Shown here: in pieces, positions 8,826 through 17,580 of the stretch
How positions within the stretch are numbered: the first letter of the stretch is position 1
Layout of the letters: each line of letters opens with the position of its first letter
DNA from: Mycolicibacterium aurum
GTDB taxonomy: Bacteria > Actinomycetota > Actinomycetes > Mycobacteriales > Mycobacteriaceae
Length of the DNA stretch: 64,000 nucleotides
Assembly: GCF_900637195.1 (NCBI RefSeq)
Contig: NZ_LR134356.1
Span: 2,232,001-2,296,000 of the forward strand
Direction of reading: 5' to 3'
The notes under the pieces: generated by a model
Told to the model about the DNA's origin: nothing
The model's database searches: none
Seen by the model: only the letters and a program-made list of their open reading frames with translations
Made by a program: the position numbers and the translations under genes

Positions 8826-8885
8826 CTTTGATCGTCCAGGGTTTAGAGTGAAGGCCAACCACACTGCGGCGCTTGAGGATCGCGA

Positions 8886-9818
8886 ATGTCGTCACGGCTC
8901 ACCGACGAACAGCTCGACGTGCTGTTCGACCAGATCGGGCTGCTGGCGGGTCGGCCCCGGCACCTCGTGCAGCTCTCCGGCGGCCTGACCAACCGCAACG
9001 TCAAGATCACCACCCCGGACGGGGTCTACGTGGCCCGGTGCGTCGACACCGCCGCCAACCTGCTCGGCATCGACCGTGACCGCGAGCACCACAACAGCGT
9101 GGCCGCCGAGCAGGCGGGAGTCGGGGCGCGCGTGCTCGACTACCGACCGGACCTCGGGGTGCTCCTGCTGAGCTACATCGAGGGAAAGACGCTGGAAAAC
9201 CACGATTTTCAGCGCGACGGCGTAATCGCCATGGCCGCCCGTGCCTGCCGGACACTGCACGACGGGCCGCGGTTTCGGGGGCGCTTCGACATGTTCGAGC
9301 GCCAACCCGCCTACCTCAAGACGGTCCAAGACCACGGCTTCCGGATACCAGCCGACTATCACGACCACGCCCACGCGTTCGCGGCGGCCAAGCGCGCGCT
9401 CGAGGCCACTGAGACCGTCACCGTGCCCTGCAACAACGACCTGTTGGCCGGCAACTTCATCGAGGACGGCGACCGGATGTGGTTGATCGACTACGAGTAC
9501 TCCGGCAACAACGACCCATGTTTCGAGCTCGGCAACATCTGGAGCGAGTGCGCGCTGTCGCTCGATCAGCTCGACGAGCTGGTCACCGCGTACTACGGGC
9601 GTCCCCGGCGGCACAAGACAGCGCGGGCGCACCTGCAGGGGATCGTCGCCAAGTACGGATGGACGCTCTGGGGATGCATCCAGTACGGCTCCAGCGCAAT
9701 AGAATTCGACTTCTGGGAATGGGCCATGGAGCGTTATGAGGCCGCGGTCGCCGCATTCCGCGACCCGGGCTACGGGCGACTGCTCGACGACGTCGCCGCC
9801 ATCGAGGGACAACCGTGA
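8886..9818 (+). CDS. Choline/ethanolamine kinase-like phosphotransferase
   Basis: Protein of 310 residues with the APH/choline-kinase fold. It has an N-lobe glycine-rich loop (LSGGLTNRNVK, 30-40), the catalytic loop PCNNDLLAGNF (181-191, Asp 185) and the metal-binding loop WLIDYEYSGNNDPCFELGN (Asp about 202). NDLLAGNF and DYEY are hallmarks of choline kinases rather than antibiotic phosphotransferases. The usual His of the catalytic loop is Asn here. It is followed 7 nt later by the flavoprotein gene, pointing to the same amine-alcohol or N-methyl-amine metabolism. The actual substrate is not known. Confidence 0.8.
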   Translation: MSSRLTDEQLDVLFDQIGLLAGRPRHLVQLSGGLTNRNVKITTPDGVYVARCVDTAANLLGIDRDREHHNSVAAEQAGVGARVLDYRPDLGVLLLSYIEGKTLENHDFQRDGVIAMAARACRTLHDGPRFRGRFDMFERQPAYLKTVQDHGFRIPADYHDHAHAFAAAKRALEATETVTVPCNNDLLAGNFIEDGDRMWLIDYEYSGNNDPCFELGNIWSECALSLDQLDELVTAYYGRPRRHKTARAHLQGIVAKYGWTLWGCIQYGSSAIEFDFWEWAMERYEAAVAAFRDPGYGRLLDDVAAIEGQP

Positions 9819-9825
9819 GGAAGAC

Positions 9826-12300
9826 ATGACGTCCGCCAAATCTCTGCCGTCGCGTGCCCGGGTCGTCGTCATCGGCGGCGGGGTCATCGGCACCAGCGTC
9901 GCCTACCACCTGACCAAACTCGGGCTCACCGACGTCGTGCTGCTCGAACAGGGCCAGCTGTCCTGCGGAACCACCTGGCACGCAGCAGGTCTCGTAGGCC
10001 AGCTGCGGGCATCGGAAGGCATGACCCGCCTGGTGCAGTATTCGACGCAGCTGTACTCGGAGCTGGAGAGCGAGACGGGTCTGTCGGCCGGCTACAAGCA
10101 GTGCGGCGGAGTCACGGTCGCACGCACCGAGGACAGGATGGTGCAGCTGCGCCGCACTGCGGCCAACGCGGCGGCGTTCGACCTGCAGTGCGAACTGCTC
10201 ACGCCCGAACAGGCACACGAGCACTATCCGGTGATGCGGGTCGACGACCTGGTCGGCGCCATCTGGCTGCCCGACGACGGCAAGGCCAATCCGACCGACC
10301 TGACGTTCGCGCTGGCCAAGGGCGCGCGCTCGGGTGGGTGCCGGATCGTGGAGAAGACCCGTGTGCTCGATGTGCTCGTCACCGACGGCGAGGTGACAGG
10401 CGTGCGCACCGACGCCGGTGACATCGAGGCCGAGATCGTCGTGAACTGTGCCGGGCAGTGGGCCAAACAGGTCGGCGCGATGGCCGGGGTCAACGTGCCG
10501 CTGCACTCGGCCGAGCATTTCTACGTGGTCAGCGAGACGATCGACGGCGTCCATCCCGACCTGCCGATCCTGCGCGACCCCGACGGCTACACCTACTTCA
10601 AGGAGGAGGTCGGCGGTCTCGTCATCGGTGGATTCGAGCCGGAGGCCAAGCCGTGGGTCCCACCCGACGCGATCCCGTATCCGTTCGAATTCCAGCTGCT
10701 GGATGAAGATTGGGAGCATTTCGAGGTCCTGATGACCAGTGCGCTGCTGCGCATCCCGGCATTGGAGACCACCGGGATCAAGAAGTTCTACAACGGTCCC
10801 GAGAGCTTCACGCCGGACAACCAGTTCATCCTCGGTGAGGCACCCGAGTGCCGGAACTTCTTCGTGGGAGCCGGATTCAACTCGGTGGGCATCGCCACCG
10901 CGGGCGGGGCGGGGCGGGCACTGGCCGAATGGATCGTCGACGGCGCGCCGAGCACCGACCTGACCGGCGTGGACATCCGCCGCTTCGCGCCGTTCAACGG
11001 CAACAACCGGTGGCTGCACGATCGAGTGGCCGAGGTGCTGGGCATCCACTACGAGATTCCCTGGCCCAACCGGGAAATGACGACCGCCAGACCGTTCCGG
11101 CGGTCTCCGGTGCACCATCTGCTCGATGCCGCGGGCGCCAACTTCGGCAGCCGGATGGGGTGGGAACGCGCCAACTTCTTCGCCCCGGCCGGCTCGCCAC
11201 CGGTGATCGACTACACGTGGGACAAGCCCAATTGGCTGGAGTGGTCGGCCGCCGAGCAGGCGAGCACCCGCTCCGGGGTCACGGTGTTCGATCAGACGTC
11301 GTTCTCCAAGTACCTGCTGGTCGGAGGCGATGCCGAGGCGGCGTTGCAGTGGTTGTGCACCGCAGATGTCGGCGTCGAAGTCGGCAGATCGGTCTACACG
11401 GGCATGCTCAACGCGCGCGGCACGTACGAATCCGACGTCACGGTCACCAGGACCGCGCCGCAGGAGTACCTCATCGTCAGCAGCGCCGCCACCACCGAAC
11501 GCGACAAGGACCATATCCGCACCCAGATCCGGCGGCGCTTGTCCCCCGGGGCCGACGCGCACCTGGTGGACGTCACCTCTGCGTACGCGGTGTTCGGTGT
11601 GATGGGCCCGCGGTCGCGTGACCTCCTGTCAGGACTGACCGATGCCGATCTGTCCGACGAGGCGTTCCCGTTCGGCGCCAGCAGGATGGTCTCACTCGGC
11701 TACGCCACGGTGCGCGCCACCCGGATCACCTATGTCGGTGAATTGGGTTGGGAGCTCTATGTTCCCGCCGAATTCGCCGTCGGGGTGTATGAGGACCTGA
11801 TGGCTGCGGGTGCGAGCTGTGGCGTTGCGCGCGGCGGGTACTACGCAATCGAGGCGTTGCGCCTGGAGAAGGGGTACCGGGCATTCGGCCGCGAGCTGAC
11901 ACCGAGTGAGAACCCCGTCGAGGCCGGGCTGCTGTTCGCGTGCAAGCTCAAGACCGACATCGACTTCCTGGGGCGCGAAGCGGTGGAGAAGGCGCGCGCT
12001 GCCGGGGTCGGCAAGAAACTGGTCGGCTTCCGCGTCGACTCGCCAGAACCGATGCTGTGGGGTGGCGAGTTGATCCTGCGCGACGGAGTGGTCGCAGGGC
12101 AGGCGACATCGGCGGCGTGGGGTCACACACTCGGCGCCTGCGTCGGGCTGGCCTACCTGAGAGCGCCGGGCGCGGCGAAGGTCGACGCCGACTGGGTGCG
12201 TGACGGCAGCTATCAGGTGAACGTGGGCGGGCAACGTCATGCGATCACGGTGTCGCTGCGGCCGCTCTACGATCCGGCGAGTGAACGCGTGCGGGGTTAG
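9826..12300 (+). CDS. FAD-dependent dimethylglycine/sarcosine dehydrogenase-like protein with GcvT domain
   Basis: Two-part flavoprotein of 824 residues. The N-terminal DAO-type oxidoreductase begins with the dinucleotide motif VVVIGGGVIGTS (13-24) and contains GTTWHAAGL (about 48-56), where dimethylglycine and sarcosine dehydrogenases carry covalent FAD on the His. The C-terminal ~380 residues are a GcvT-like aminomethyl/folate-binding domain (YVGELGWELYVP; RLEKGYRAFGRELTPSENPVEAGL). Such enzymes demethylate N-methyl amines and pass the one-carbon unit to tetrahydrofolate. The ATG lies 7 nt after the kinase stop. The exact N-methyl substrate is not determined. Confidence 0.85.
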   Translation: MTSAKSLPSRARVVVIGGGVIGTSVAYHLTKLGLTDVVLLEQGQLSCGTTWHAAGLVGQLRASEGMTRLVQYSTQLYSELESETGLSAGYKQCGGVTVARTEDRMVQLRRTAANAAAFDLQCELLTPEQAHEHYPVMRVDDLVGAIWLPDDGKANPTDLTFALAKGARSGGCRIVEKTRVLDVLVTDGEVTGVRTDAGDIEAEIVVNCAGQWAKQVGAMAGVNVPLHSAEHFYVVSETIDGVHPDLPILRDPDGYTYFKEEVGGLVIGGFEPEAKPWVPPDAIPYPFEFQLLDEDWEHFEVLMTSALLRIPALETTGIKKFYNGPESFTPDNQFILGEAPECRNFFVGAGFNSVGIATAGGAGRALAEWIVDGAPSTDLTGVDIRRFAPFNGNNRWLHDRVAEVLGIHYEIPWPNREMTTARPFRRSPVHHLLDAAGANFGSRMGWERANFFAPAGSPPVIDYTWDKPNWLEWSAAEQASTRSGVTVFDQTSFSKYLLVGGDAEAALQWLCTADVGVEVGRSVYTGMLNARGTYESDVTVTRTAPQEYLIVSSAATTERDKDHIRTQIRRRLSPGADAHLVDVTSAYAVFGVMGPRSRDLLSGLTDADLSDEAFPFGASRMVSLGYATVRATRITYVGELGWELYVPAEFAVGVYEDLMAAGASCGVARGGYYAIEALRLEKGYRAFGRELTPSENPVEAGLLFACKLKTDIDFLGREAVEKARAAGVGKKLVGFRVDSPEPMLWGGELILRDGVVAGQATSAAWGHTLGACVGLAYLRAPGAAKVDADWVRDGSYQVNVGGQRHAITVSLRPLYDPASERVRG

Positions 12301-12313
12301 GACCTGTCCAACC

Positions 12314-12334
12314 GGGCAGGTGCGTGCCCTGCTC
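12314..12334 (+). terminator. Short stem-loop downstream of the flavoprotein gene
   Basis: GGGCAGG pairs with CCTGCTC (one G-U) around a 7-nt loop, 13 nt after the flavoprotein stop. It is a plausible intrinsic terminator separating this operon from the metal importer. No cobalamin-riboswitch-like element was seen in the short leader before cbiM. Confidence 0.35.
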
Positions 12335-12402
12335 ATCTGATCAGCTAGACAGGTGAACAGACGGCGGAATACGCTCGGAGGATGAACGTCGACTACGTCG
12401 CC

Positions 12403-13086
12403 ATGCACATGAGCGACGGCATCGTCAACGCCCCGATCTCCCTGCTGTTCGCCGGCGTCGCGCTGGTGGCACTGGCGGTGTGCGTGGCGAAGGCGAGGAT
12501 CGAGCTCGACGAGCGTACGGTGCCGCTGGCCGGGCTGGTGGCCGCCTTCATCTTCGCGGTGCAGATGGTGAACTTCCCGATTCTGCCCGGGGTCAGCGGC
12601 CATCTGCTCGGTGGGGCGCTGGCCGCCATCCTCGTGGGCCCGTTCACCGGAGCGCTGTGCGTGGCCATCGTCCTGATCGTGCAGGCGCTGCTGTTCGCCG
12701 ATGGTGGCGTGACGGCACTCGGCACGAACATCACCAACATGTCGGTGATCGGTGTGGCGGCAGGCTACGGAACCGCGGTGCTGCTGTACCGGCTGGTCCG
12801 ACGCCGCCGCAACGACGTCCCGGTGCCTGCCGTCGGGGCGGTGGCTTTCGTCGCCGCAATCATCGGCACAGTCTGCGCCGCAATGGGGTTCGTGCTGGAG
12901 TACGCCCTCGGCGGCGCGGCGACGACATCCCTGGGGACCGTCGCCGCCTATATGTTCGGCACCCATGTCCTGATCGGTATCGGCGAGGGCATCATCACCG
13001 CGCTGACGGTGATGGCGGTGGTACGGGCCCGGCCGGATCTGGTCTACCTGTTGCGCACCAACGCGCGCGCGGAGGTGACGGTATGA
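12403..13086 (+). CDS. cbiM: ECF cobalt/nickel importer, substrate-binding membrane subunit CbiM
   Basis: Integral membrane S-component of 227 residues that binds Co2+ or Ni2+. CbiM/NikM proteins coordinate the metal with the N-terminal Met-His, so I place the start at the ATG giving MHMSDGIVNA, although an ATG 21 nt upstream (directly abutting GGAGG) is in frame. SGHLLGGALAAILVGP and the GGVTALGTNITNM loop are characteristic. It heads a four-gene run with 4-nt overlaps (PDGLE protein, CbiQ, CbiO). It probably supplies cobalt for the cobalamin genes further downstream. Confidence 0.88.
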   Translation: MHMSDGIVNAPISLLFAGVALVALAVCVAKARIELDERTVPLAGLVAAFIFAVQMVNFPILPGVSGHLLGGALAAILVGPFTGALCVAIVLIVQALLFADGGVTALGTNITNMSVIGVAAGYGTAVLLYRLVRRRRNDVPVPAVGAVAFVAAIIGTVCAAMGFVLEYALGGAATTSLGTVAAYMFGTHVLIGIGEGIITALTVMAVVRARPDLVYLLRTNARAEVTV

Positions 13087-13451
13087 CGGAGTCGACGCAA
13101 CGCCGCTGGTGGTTCTGGATCGGCTTCGCGGTGGTCACCCTGCTGATCGCCGGCGGGGTGTCGTACTTCGCGAGTTCGAGCCCGGACGGTCTGGACTCGG
13201 CGACCTTGCAGGGGTGCGAGGTGGTCGAGACCGCGACGGGCGAAGAGCTCCGGGGTGAGTGCATCGCCCAGCATGCCGACGAGCATTCCCTGGCGGGCTC
13301 TCCGCTGGCCGACTATGCGATCGGTGGCCAGGATGGCACCGGCGGGCTGGCGGGCATCATCGGCGTCGTCGTCACGGTCGTCATCGCGGGTGGGGCGTTC
13401 TGGGTGATCGCGCGGTCCCGGTCGAAACCGACATCGTCAGTGAGTGAGTGA
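13083..13451 (+). CDS. PDGLE-domain membrane protein (CbiN-like ECF accessory subunit)
   Basis: Small membrane protein of 122 residues with two hydrophobic segments (about 10-28 and 89-110) flanking an extracytoplasmic part that holds the hallmark SSPDGLDSA. PDGLE proteins take the place of CbiN or are fused to CbiM in cobalt/nickel ECF importers. The ATG overlaps the cbiM stop (ATGA) and the next start overlaps its own stop, so the four genes form one operon. Confidence 0.82.
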   Translation: MTESTQRRWWFWIGFAVVTLLIAGGVSYFASSSPDGLDSATLQGCEVVETATGEELRGECIAQHADEHSLAGSPLADYAIGGQDGTGGLAGIIGVVVTVVIAGGAFWVIARSRSKPTSSVSE

Positions 13452-14233
13452 CGGTGGGCGCGGGTCACTCGCATCCTCTCTATCGCGACGGTGATTCACC
13501 GCTTCATCGGGCACCGGCCGAGGCCAAGATCGTCTGCCTGGTGCTGTTCGTCCTGGCGGTGGTCGCCACTCCCCGAGAGATGTTCTGGCCCTTCGGCCTC
13601 TACGCGGTGATCATTCTCGCGGTGTGGCGGGTGGCCCGCCTTCCGCTGCGGTGGATCCTGCCCCGGATGCTGATCGAGGCGCCCTTCGTCGTGCTCGCGG
13701 TGCTGCTGCCGTTCGCCGAGGGCGGCGAGCGGGTGAGTGTCGCGGGCATGCACCTGTCGGTGGCGGGGCTGTACGCGGCATGGGGCATCGTCATCAAGGG
13801 CACCCTCGGCGTCGCGGCCTCGCTGACCGTCGCGGCCACCACCACCTCGCGGGAACTACCCGTCGCGCTGAGCAGGCTGCGGGTGCCGGCGCTGATCGTC
13901 TCGGTGCTGACGCTGATGATCCGCTACGTCGACGTGCTGACCGCCGAAGCCCGGCGGATGCGCATGGCGCGGATTTCGCGCGGCGATTCACCGCGGATGC
14001 TGCATCAGGTCGGGGCGACGGCGAAGAGTGTCGGCGCGCTGTTCCTGCGCTCCTACGAGCGGGGTGAGCGCGTGTACCTGGCGATGCTGTCGCGCGGGTT
14101 CGACGGCCGGGTGCCGCCGTTGGCCGTCGGAGCCGGATGTGTGGCGGCCGCGACACCGCGGCAGTGGACGGTGGCCCTGCTGCCCGCGGCGGCCGCAGTG
14201 TCGGTGGCGGTGAGCGCATGGGTGCTGCGGTGA
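13448..14233 (+). CDS. cbiQ: ECF transporter transmembrane subunit CbiQ (EcfT)
   Basis: Transmembrane coupling subunit of 261 residues. Several hydrophobic helices are followed by the cytoplasmic coupling helices carrying the two EcfT signatures, ARISRGDSP (about 176-184) and MLSRGFDGR (about 214-222), whose Ala/Ser-Arg-Gly motifs dock into the ATPase. The GTG start overlaps the preceding stop by 4 nt. It links CbiM to CbiO. Confidence 0.88.
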   Translation: MTVGAGHSHPLYRDGDSPLHRAPAEAKIVCLVLFVLAVVATPREMFWPFGLYAVIILAVWRVARLPLRWILPRMLIEAPFVVLAVLLPFAEGGERVSVAGMHLSVAGLYAAWGIVIKGTLGVAASLTVAATTTSRELPVALSRLRVPALIVSVLTLMIRYVDVLTAEARRMRMARISRGDSPRMLHQVGATAKSVGALFLRSYERGERVYLAMLSRGFDGRVPPLAVGAGCVAAATPRQWTVALLPAAAAVSVAVSAWVLR

Positions 14234-14970
14234 GCCGGCCGGCGATCCGCGTCCGGGATCTGGCGTACTCCTATCCGGGCGGGCACCCAGCGCTCGGCGG
14301 CATCGACCTGGACGTCGCCCCGGGTGAGCGGGTCGCGCTGCTGGGTCCCAACGGCGCGGGCAAGACCACGTTGATGCTCCACCTCAACGGCGTGCTGAGC
14401 GCGCTGCGGGGCACCGTGGAGATCGGCGGAACACCGTTGACCCGGGGCACTCTCCGTGAGATCCGCCGCAAGGTAGGCCTGGTCTTCCAGGATCCCGACG
14501 ACCAGCTCTTCATGCCCACGCTGGCCCAGGACGTCGCCTTCGGACCCGCCAATTTCGGAGTGCGCGGTGCCGAGCTGGACGCCCGCGTCGCCCATGCCCT
14601 CGAGGTCGTGTCGATGACCGACCTGGCCGCCCGCAGCCCCGCTCACATGTCGGGGGGCCAGCGCCGCCGGGCCGCGCTGGCCACCGTGCTGGCGTGCCAA
14701 CCGGAGGTTCTCGTGCTGGACGAACCGTCGGCCAACCTCGATCCCGTCGCCCGCAGGGAACTCGCCGAGACCCTGACCGGACTCGACGCGACGATGCTGA
14801 TCGTCACCCACGACCTGCCGTACGCCGCCCAGCTCTGCGAGCGGGCGATCGTCATGGACGGTGGCGTGATCGTCGCCGACGGCGCGATCGGCGACGTGTT
14901 GTCCGACACCGAGTTGCTCGCGGCGCACCGTCTGGAGCTGCCGTGGGGGTTCGTCGTCGGCTCACGCTGA
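14218..14970 (+). CDS. cbiO: ECF cobalt/nickel importer ATPase CbiO
   Basis: ABC ATPase of 250 residues. Walker A GPNGAGKT (43-50), a Q-loop FQDPDDQLF characteristic of ECF ATPases, signature MSGGQRRR and Walker B VLVLDEPSANLDP are intact. The ATG overlaps the end of cbiQ by 16 nt; a GTG 12 nt further on (4-nt overlap with the cbiQ stop) is an equally possible start. Its 3' end overlaps the convergent histidine kinase gene by 9 nt. Confidence 0.88.
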   Translation: MGAAVSRPAIRVRDLAYSYPGGHPALGGIDLDVAPGERVALLGPNGAGKTTLMLHLNGVLSALRGTVEIGGTPLTRGTLREIRRKVGLVFQDPDDQLFMPTLAQDVAFGPANFGVRGAELDARVAHALEVVSMTDLAARSPAHMSGGQRRRAALATVLACQPEVLVLDEPSANLDPVARRELAETLTGLDATMLIVTHDLPYAAQLCERAIVMDGGVIVADGAIGDVLSDTELLAAHRLELPWGFVVGSR

Positions 14971-16473
14971 GGCGGGCGCGGGGGTGGCCCCGGCCGGGAC
15001 CGCAGGTAGGCGCACGCTGAAAGCCGTTGTCCCCGAATCGGACCGCGCCGTGATGGTGCCGCCGTGCGACTCGACGATCGACGCGGCGATCGACAGCCCG
15101 AGCCCGAAGCTGCCCGTCTGCCGCGACCGCGACTTGTCGGCGCGGACGAACCGCTCGAACATGTGCGTCAGCAGAACCGGATCGATTCCGGGTCCGTCGT
15201 CGGTCACCGTCATCTCGACGTAGTCGCCACCGCCGGATGTGCCCGCCGCGACGCTGGTCGTCACCGTGGTGCCCGCGGGTGTGTGCACACGCGCGTTGGA
15301 CAACAGATTCGCCAGCGTCTGGTGCAGCTGGGCCCGGTCGCCCCGCACCCAGACCGCGCCGTCGGGGACCGCGGTCACCCAGCGATGCGTCGGGGCCGAC
15401 ACCGCCGCGTCGTTCACCGCGTCGACGACGAGATCGGTGAGATCGACCTCGGTGGCCTGCAGGTCCTGCCCCTCGTCGAGCCGGGCCAGTAGCAGCAGAT
15501 CGGCGACCAGTGAGTTCATCCGCTGGGCCTCGGCCTCGATCCGCGCCAGCGAGTACTCGGTGGTCTCCGGCAGAACCGAACTGTCCTGGCGGGTCAGCTC
15601 GGCGTAGCCGGAGATGGCGGCCAACGGCGTCCGCAGCTCGTGGCTCGCGTCGGTGATGAACTGCCGCATCCGCCGGTCCGAGGACGCGACATCGGCCAGG
15701 GCGCGTTCGACGTTGTCGAGCAGTCGGTTCAGGGTGTCGCCGACAAGACCCACCTCGGTGCGCGGATCGATGTCGCCGGTGGGCACCCGCGGGGTGATCG
15801 CGTGGTTGTCGCGATCGAGGGGCAGCGTCGCCACCTCCGCTGCGGTGGCGGCGACGCGGCGCAGGGGGCGCAGGGCGAACCGCACGATCGCGATGGTGCT
15901 CAACGCGGTGAACACGAGGGCGAGCGCGGTCATCGCGGACACGATCACCGTCTCCCGCACCATCGCCTCCCACGCGGGAGTACGGGATACGCCCGTCACC
16001 AGGACTTCGTCATCGTTCCCGGGCCTGCCGACCATCCGGTACCAGCCCAGCCCCGGTAGCTCGATGCTGCGGGGTTGCGGGTTGGTCCACGACAGCTCGG
16101 CGATCGTCTCCAGGGCGGCGGCCGGTGCGCGCTGCGCCTCCCCGTCGCCGAAATAGGCAGAGTCCACCACCTCGCCGTTCTGGATCAGCGCGACGATATT
16201 GCCCGGCGCCTGCCCGATGAGATACGTCAGGGGCTTCATCGAGTCCGGCGCGGGCAGGCTGCCGTCGGGTCCCGGGGTGGCCCGGTACTTGGCCACCGAG
16301 TTGATGCCCCCGTCGGCTGCCCCCGCCAGCTGGGAGTCGATGATGCCCAGTACCGACGCCCGCAGCGTCACCACCGACATCGTGCCGACGGTCACCAGCG
16401 CCACCATGACCACCGCCGAGACGCCGACGACGAGCTGCCGCAACAGCGTCCAGCTCTGCCAGGTGCGTCTCAT
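14962..16473 (-). CDS. trcS: Sensor histidine kinase, TrcS-like
   Basis: Membrane sensor kinase of 503 residues. Helix 1 (about 12-36), an extracytoplasmic sensor domain and helix 2 (about 174-198) lead into HAMP, then HisKA with the phospho-acceptor His in ITDASHELRTPL (about 278) and a HATPase domain ending in GSFGLGLSIA. The ATG overlaps the stop of the response-regulator gene (ATGA). The length and partner resemble TrcS of M. tuberculosis; that name is tentative, based on remembered similarity of the regulator. The signal sensed is unknown. Confidence 0.75.
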   Translation of the reverse strand: MRRTWQSWTLLRQLVVGVSAVVMVALVTVGTMSVVTLRASVLGIIDSQLAGAADGGINSVAKYRATPGPDGSLPAPDSMKPLTYLIGQAPGNIVALIQNGEVVDSAYFGDGEAQRAPAAALETIAELSWTNPQPRSIELPGLGWYRMVGRPGNDDEVLVTGVSRTPAWEAMVRETVIVSAMTALALVFTALSTIAIVRFALRPLRRVAATAAEVATLPLDRDNHAITPRVPTGDIDPRTEVGLVGDTLNRLLDNVERALADVASSDRRMRQFITDASHELRTPLAAISGYAELTRQDSSVLPETTEYSLARIEAEAQRMNSLVADLLLLARLDEGQDLQATEVDLTDLVVDAVNDAAVSAPTHRWVTAVPDGAVWVRGDRAQLHQTLANLLSNARVHTPAGTTVTTSVAAGTSGGGDYVEMTVTDDGPGIDPVLLTHMFERFVRADKSRSRQTGSFGLGLSIAASIVESHGGTITARSDSGTTAFSVRLPAVPAGATPAPASA

Positions 16474-17237
16474 TCCGCCGACCGCAGCATGTATCCGACT
16501 CCGCGCACCGTGTGGATCAGCGGTTCCCGGCCGGCGTCGATCTTCTTGCGCAGATACGACACGTAGAGGTCGACGATGCTGGACCGGCCGCCGAAGTCGT
16601 AGTTCCACACCTGCCGAAGGATTTCATTGCGGTCCAGTGCTTTTCGTTGATTGCGCATCAGTAGTCGGAGCAGTTCGAACTCGGTCGAGGTCAGCGGGAT
16701 CACCTCGCCGCCGCGTGTCACCTCGCGGCTCGCGGCGTCGAGCGCGAGATCGCCCACGGTCAGCGTCTCGTCGTCGGCCGGCGTGAGGTAGGCCGATCGG
16801 CGCAGGAGTCCACGCAGCCTGGCTACCAGCTCTTCGAGCGAGAACGGCTTGGTCATGTAGTCGTCGCCGCCTGCGGTCAACCCCGTCACGCGGTCTGCTA
16901 CCGAATCACGGGCGGTGAGGAACAGCGTGGGGGTATAGGTGCCCGAGTCCCGCAGCTGCGCCAGCACGCCCAGCCCGTCCATGTCGGGCAGCATGATGTC
17001 CAGCACCAGCAGATCGGGGGTCTGCGCACGGTACTTCTCGACGGCCTCGGCGGCGTCGTGCGCGACGTCGATCTCCCAGCCCTCGTACTTCAGCGCCATC
17101 CGCACCAGGTTGGTCAGCGCGCGCTCGTCGTCGACGAGCAACACACGGATCGGCGACCCGTCGGCGCGATACATCTTGGGCAGCTTGCCCAGGATGGCGC
17201 GACGGGGCCCCTGGTCCTCGAGCGGCGCAGACGTCAC
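16470..17237 (-). CDS. trcR: OmpR-family response regulator, TrcR-like
   Basis: Two-domain response regulator of 255 residues. After an unusual ~30-residue N-terminal extension (RRAILGKLPKMYRADGSPI) comes the receiver, with acidic pair LLVDDE, phospho-Asp in LVLDIMLPD (about 80) and Lys in MTKPFS (about 130). The C-terminal winged helix (LTSTEFELLRLLMRN to YVSYLRKKIDAGREPLIHTVRGVGYML) binds DNA. The extension and sequence resemble TrcR, but this is from memory. It uses a GTG start and is translationally coupled to the kinase. Confidence 0.78.
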   Translation of the reverse strand: MTSAPLEDQGPRRAILGKLPKMYRADGSPIRVLLVDDERALTNLVRMALKYEGWEIDVAHDAAEAVEKYRAQTPDLLVLDIMLPDMDGLGVLAQLRDSGTYTPTLFLTARDSVADRVTGLTAGGDDYMTKPFSLEELVARLRGLLRRSAYLTPADDETLTVGDLALDAASREVTRGGEVIPLTSTEFELLRLLMRNQRKALDRNEILRQVWNYDFGGRSSIVDLYVSYLRKKIDAGREPLIHTVRGVGYMLRSAE

Positions 17238-17580
17238 CCGGTCATTCTCGCGTGTGTGCGCCGGGATGGGCAGGTCCTCATAGGGATCTCATATGTCGGC
17301 GGCACTCACTTCCGGCGACCGAGAGGCTGATGCAAGGAGAGTTGTTCCCGCACATACGAATTTGCGTCTGAATCGCTCGCCGACGGTGACGCGCGCTGCC
17401 GCCCGGAGGAGGCGCGGAGGGCCGGCGCCGCAGTGGGCGGAAGACTGTCGCGGCGCGTCTGCGATGTATGCATCGTGTTAACCGTGTTTCATTTCTGTTT
17501 ACTTTGAATCCGCTATTGCGACTGCGGATACATATCGCTACGTTGTGTATACAGCCAGTCGAGCCGATGGGAGCAGCGCA
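17238..17580. other. 343-bp divergent intergenic region
   Basis: No gene is supported here. It must hold the promoters of the two-component system (minus) and the FCD regulator (plus). It becomes AT-rich towards the right half, and contains three inverted repeats: CGATG-TATG-CATCG (17462-17475), ATCCGC-N10-GCGGAT (17508-17529) and TGTATACA (17545-17552). On the minus strand a TATGAG hexamer near 17276-17281 could be a -10 for the regulator. Confidence 0.5.
17545..17552. promoter_or_regulatory. TGTATACA palindrome, candidate GntR/FCD operator
   Basis: Perfect 8-bp palindrome 28 nt before the regulator ATG. FCD regulators of the VanR type recognise TTGTATACAA-like sites, so autoregulation through this site is plausible. 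A second palindrome, CGATGTATGCATCG, lies about 80 nt upstream. Confidence 0.4.

Noticed and set aside
9583..11562. 659-codon open frame on the minus strand opposite the flavoprotein gene
   Set aside because: No recognisable domain and His/Arg/Gly-rich composition typical of the antisense of GC-rich codons; the plus-strand gene has full family motifs.
12301..12402. Cobalamin riboswitch before cbiM
   Set aside because: The leader is only about 100 nt and shows no B12-box-like element or long conserved fold; only a short terminator-like hairpin was found.
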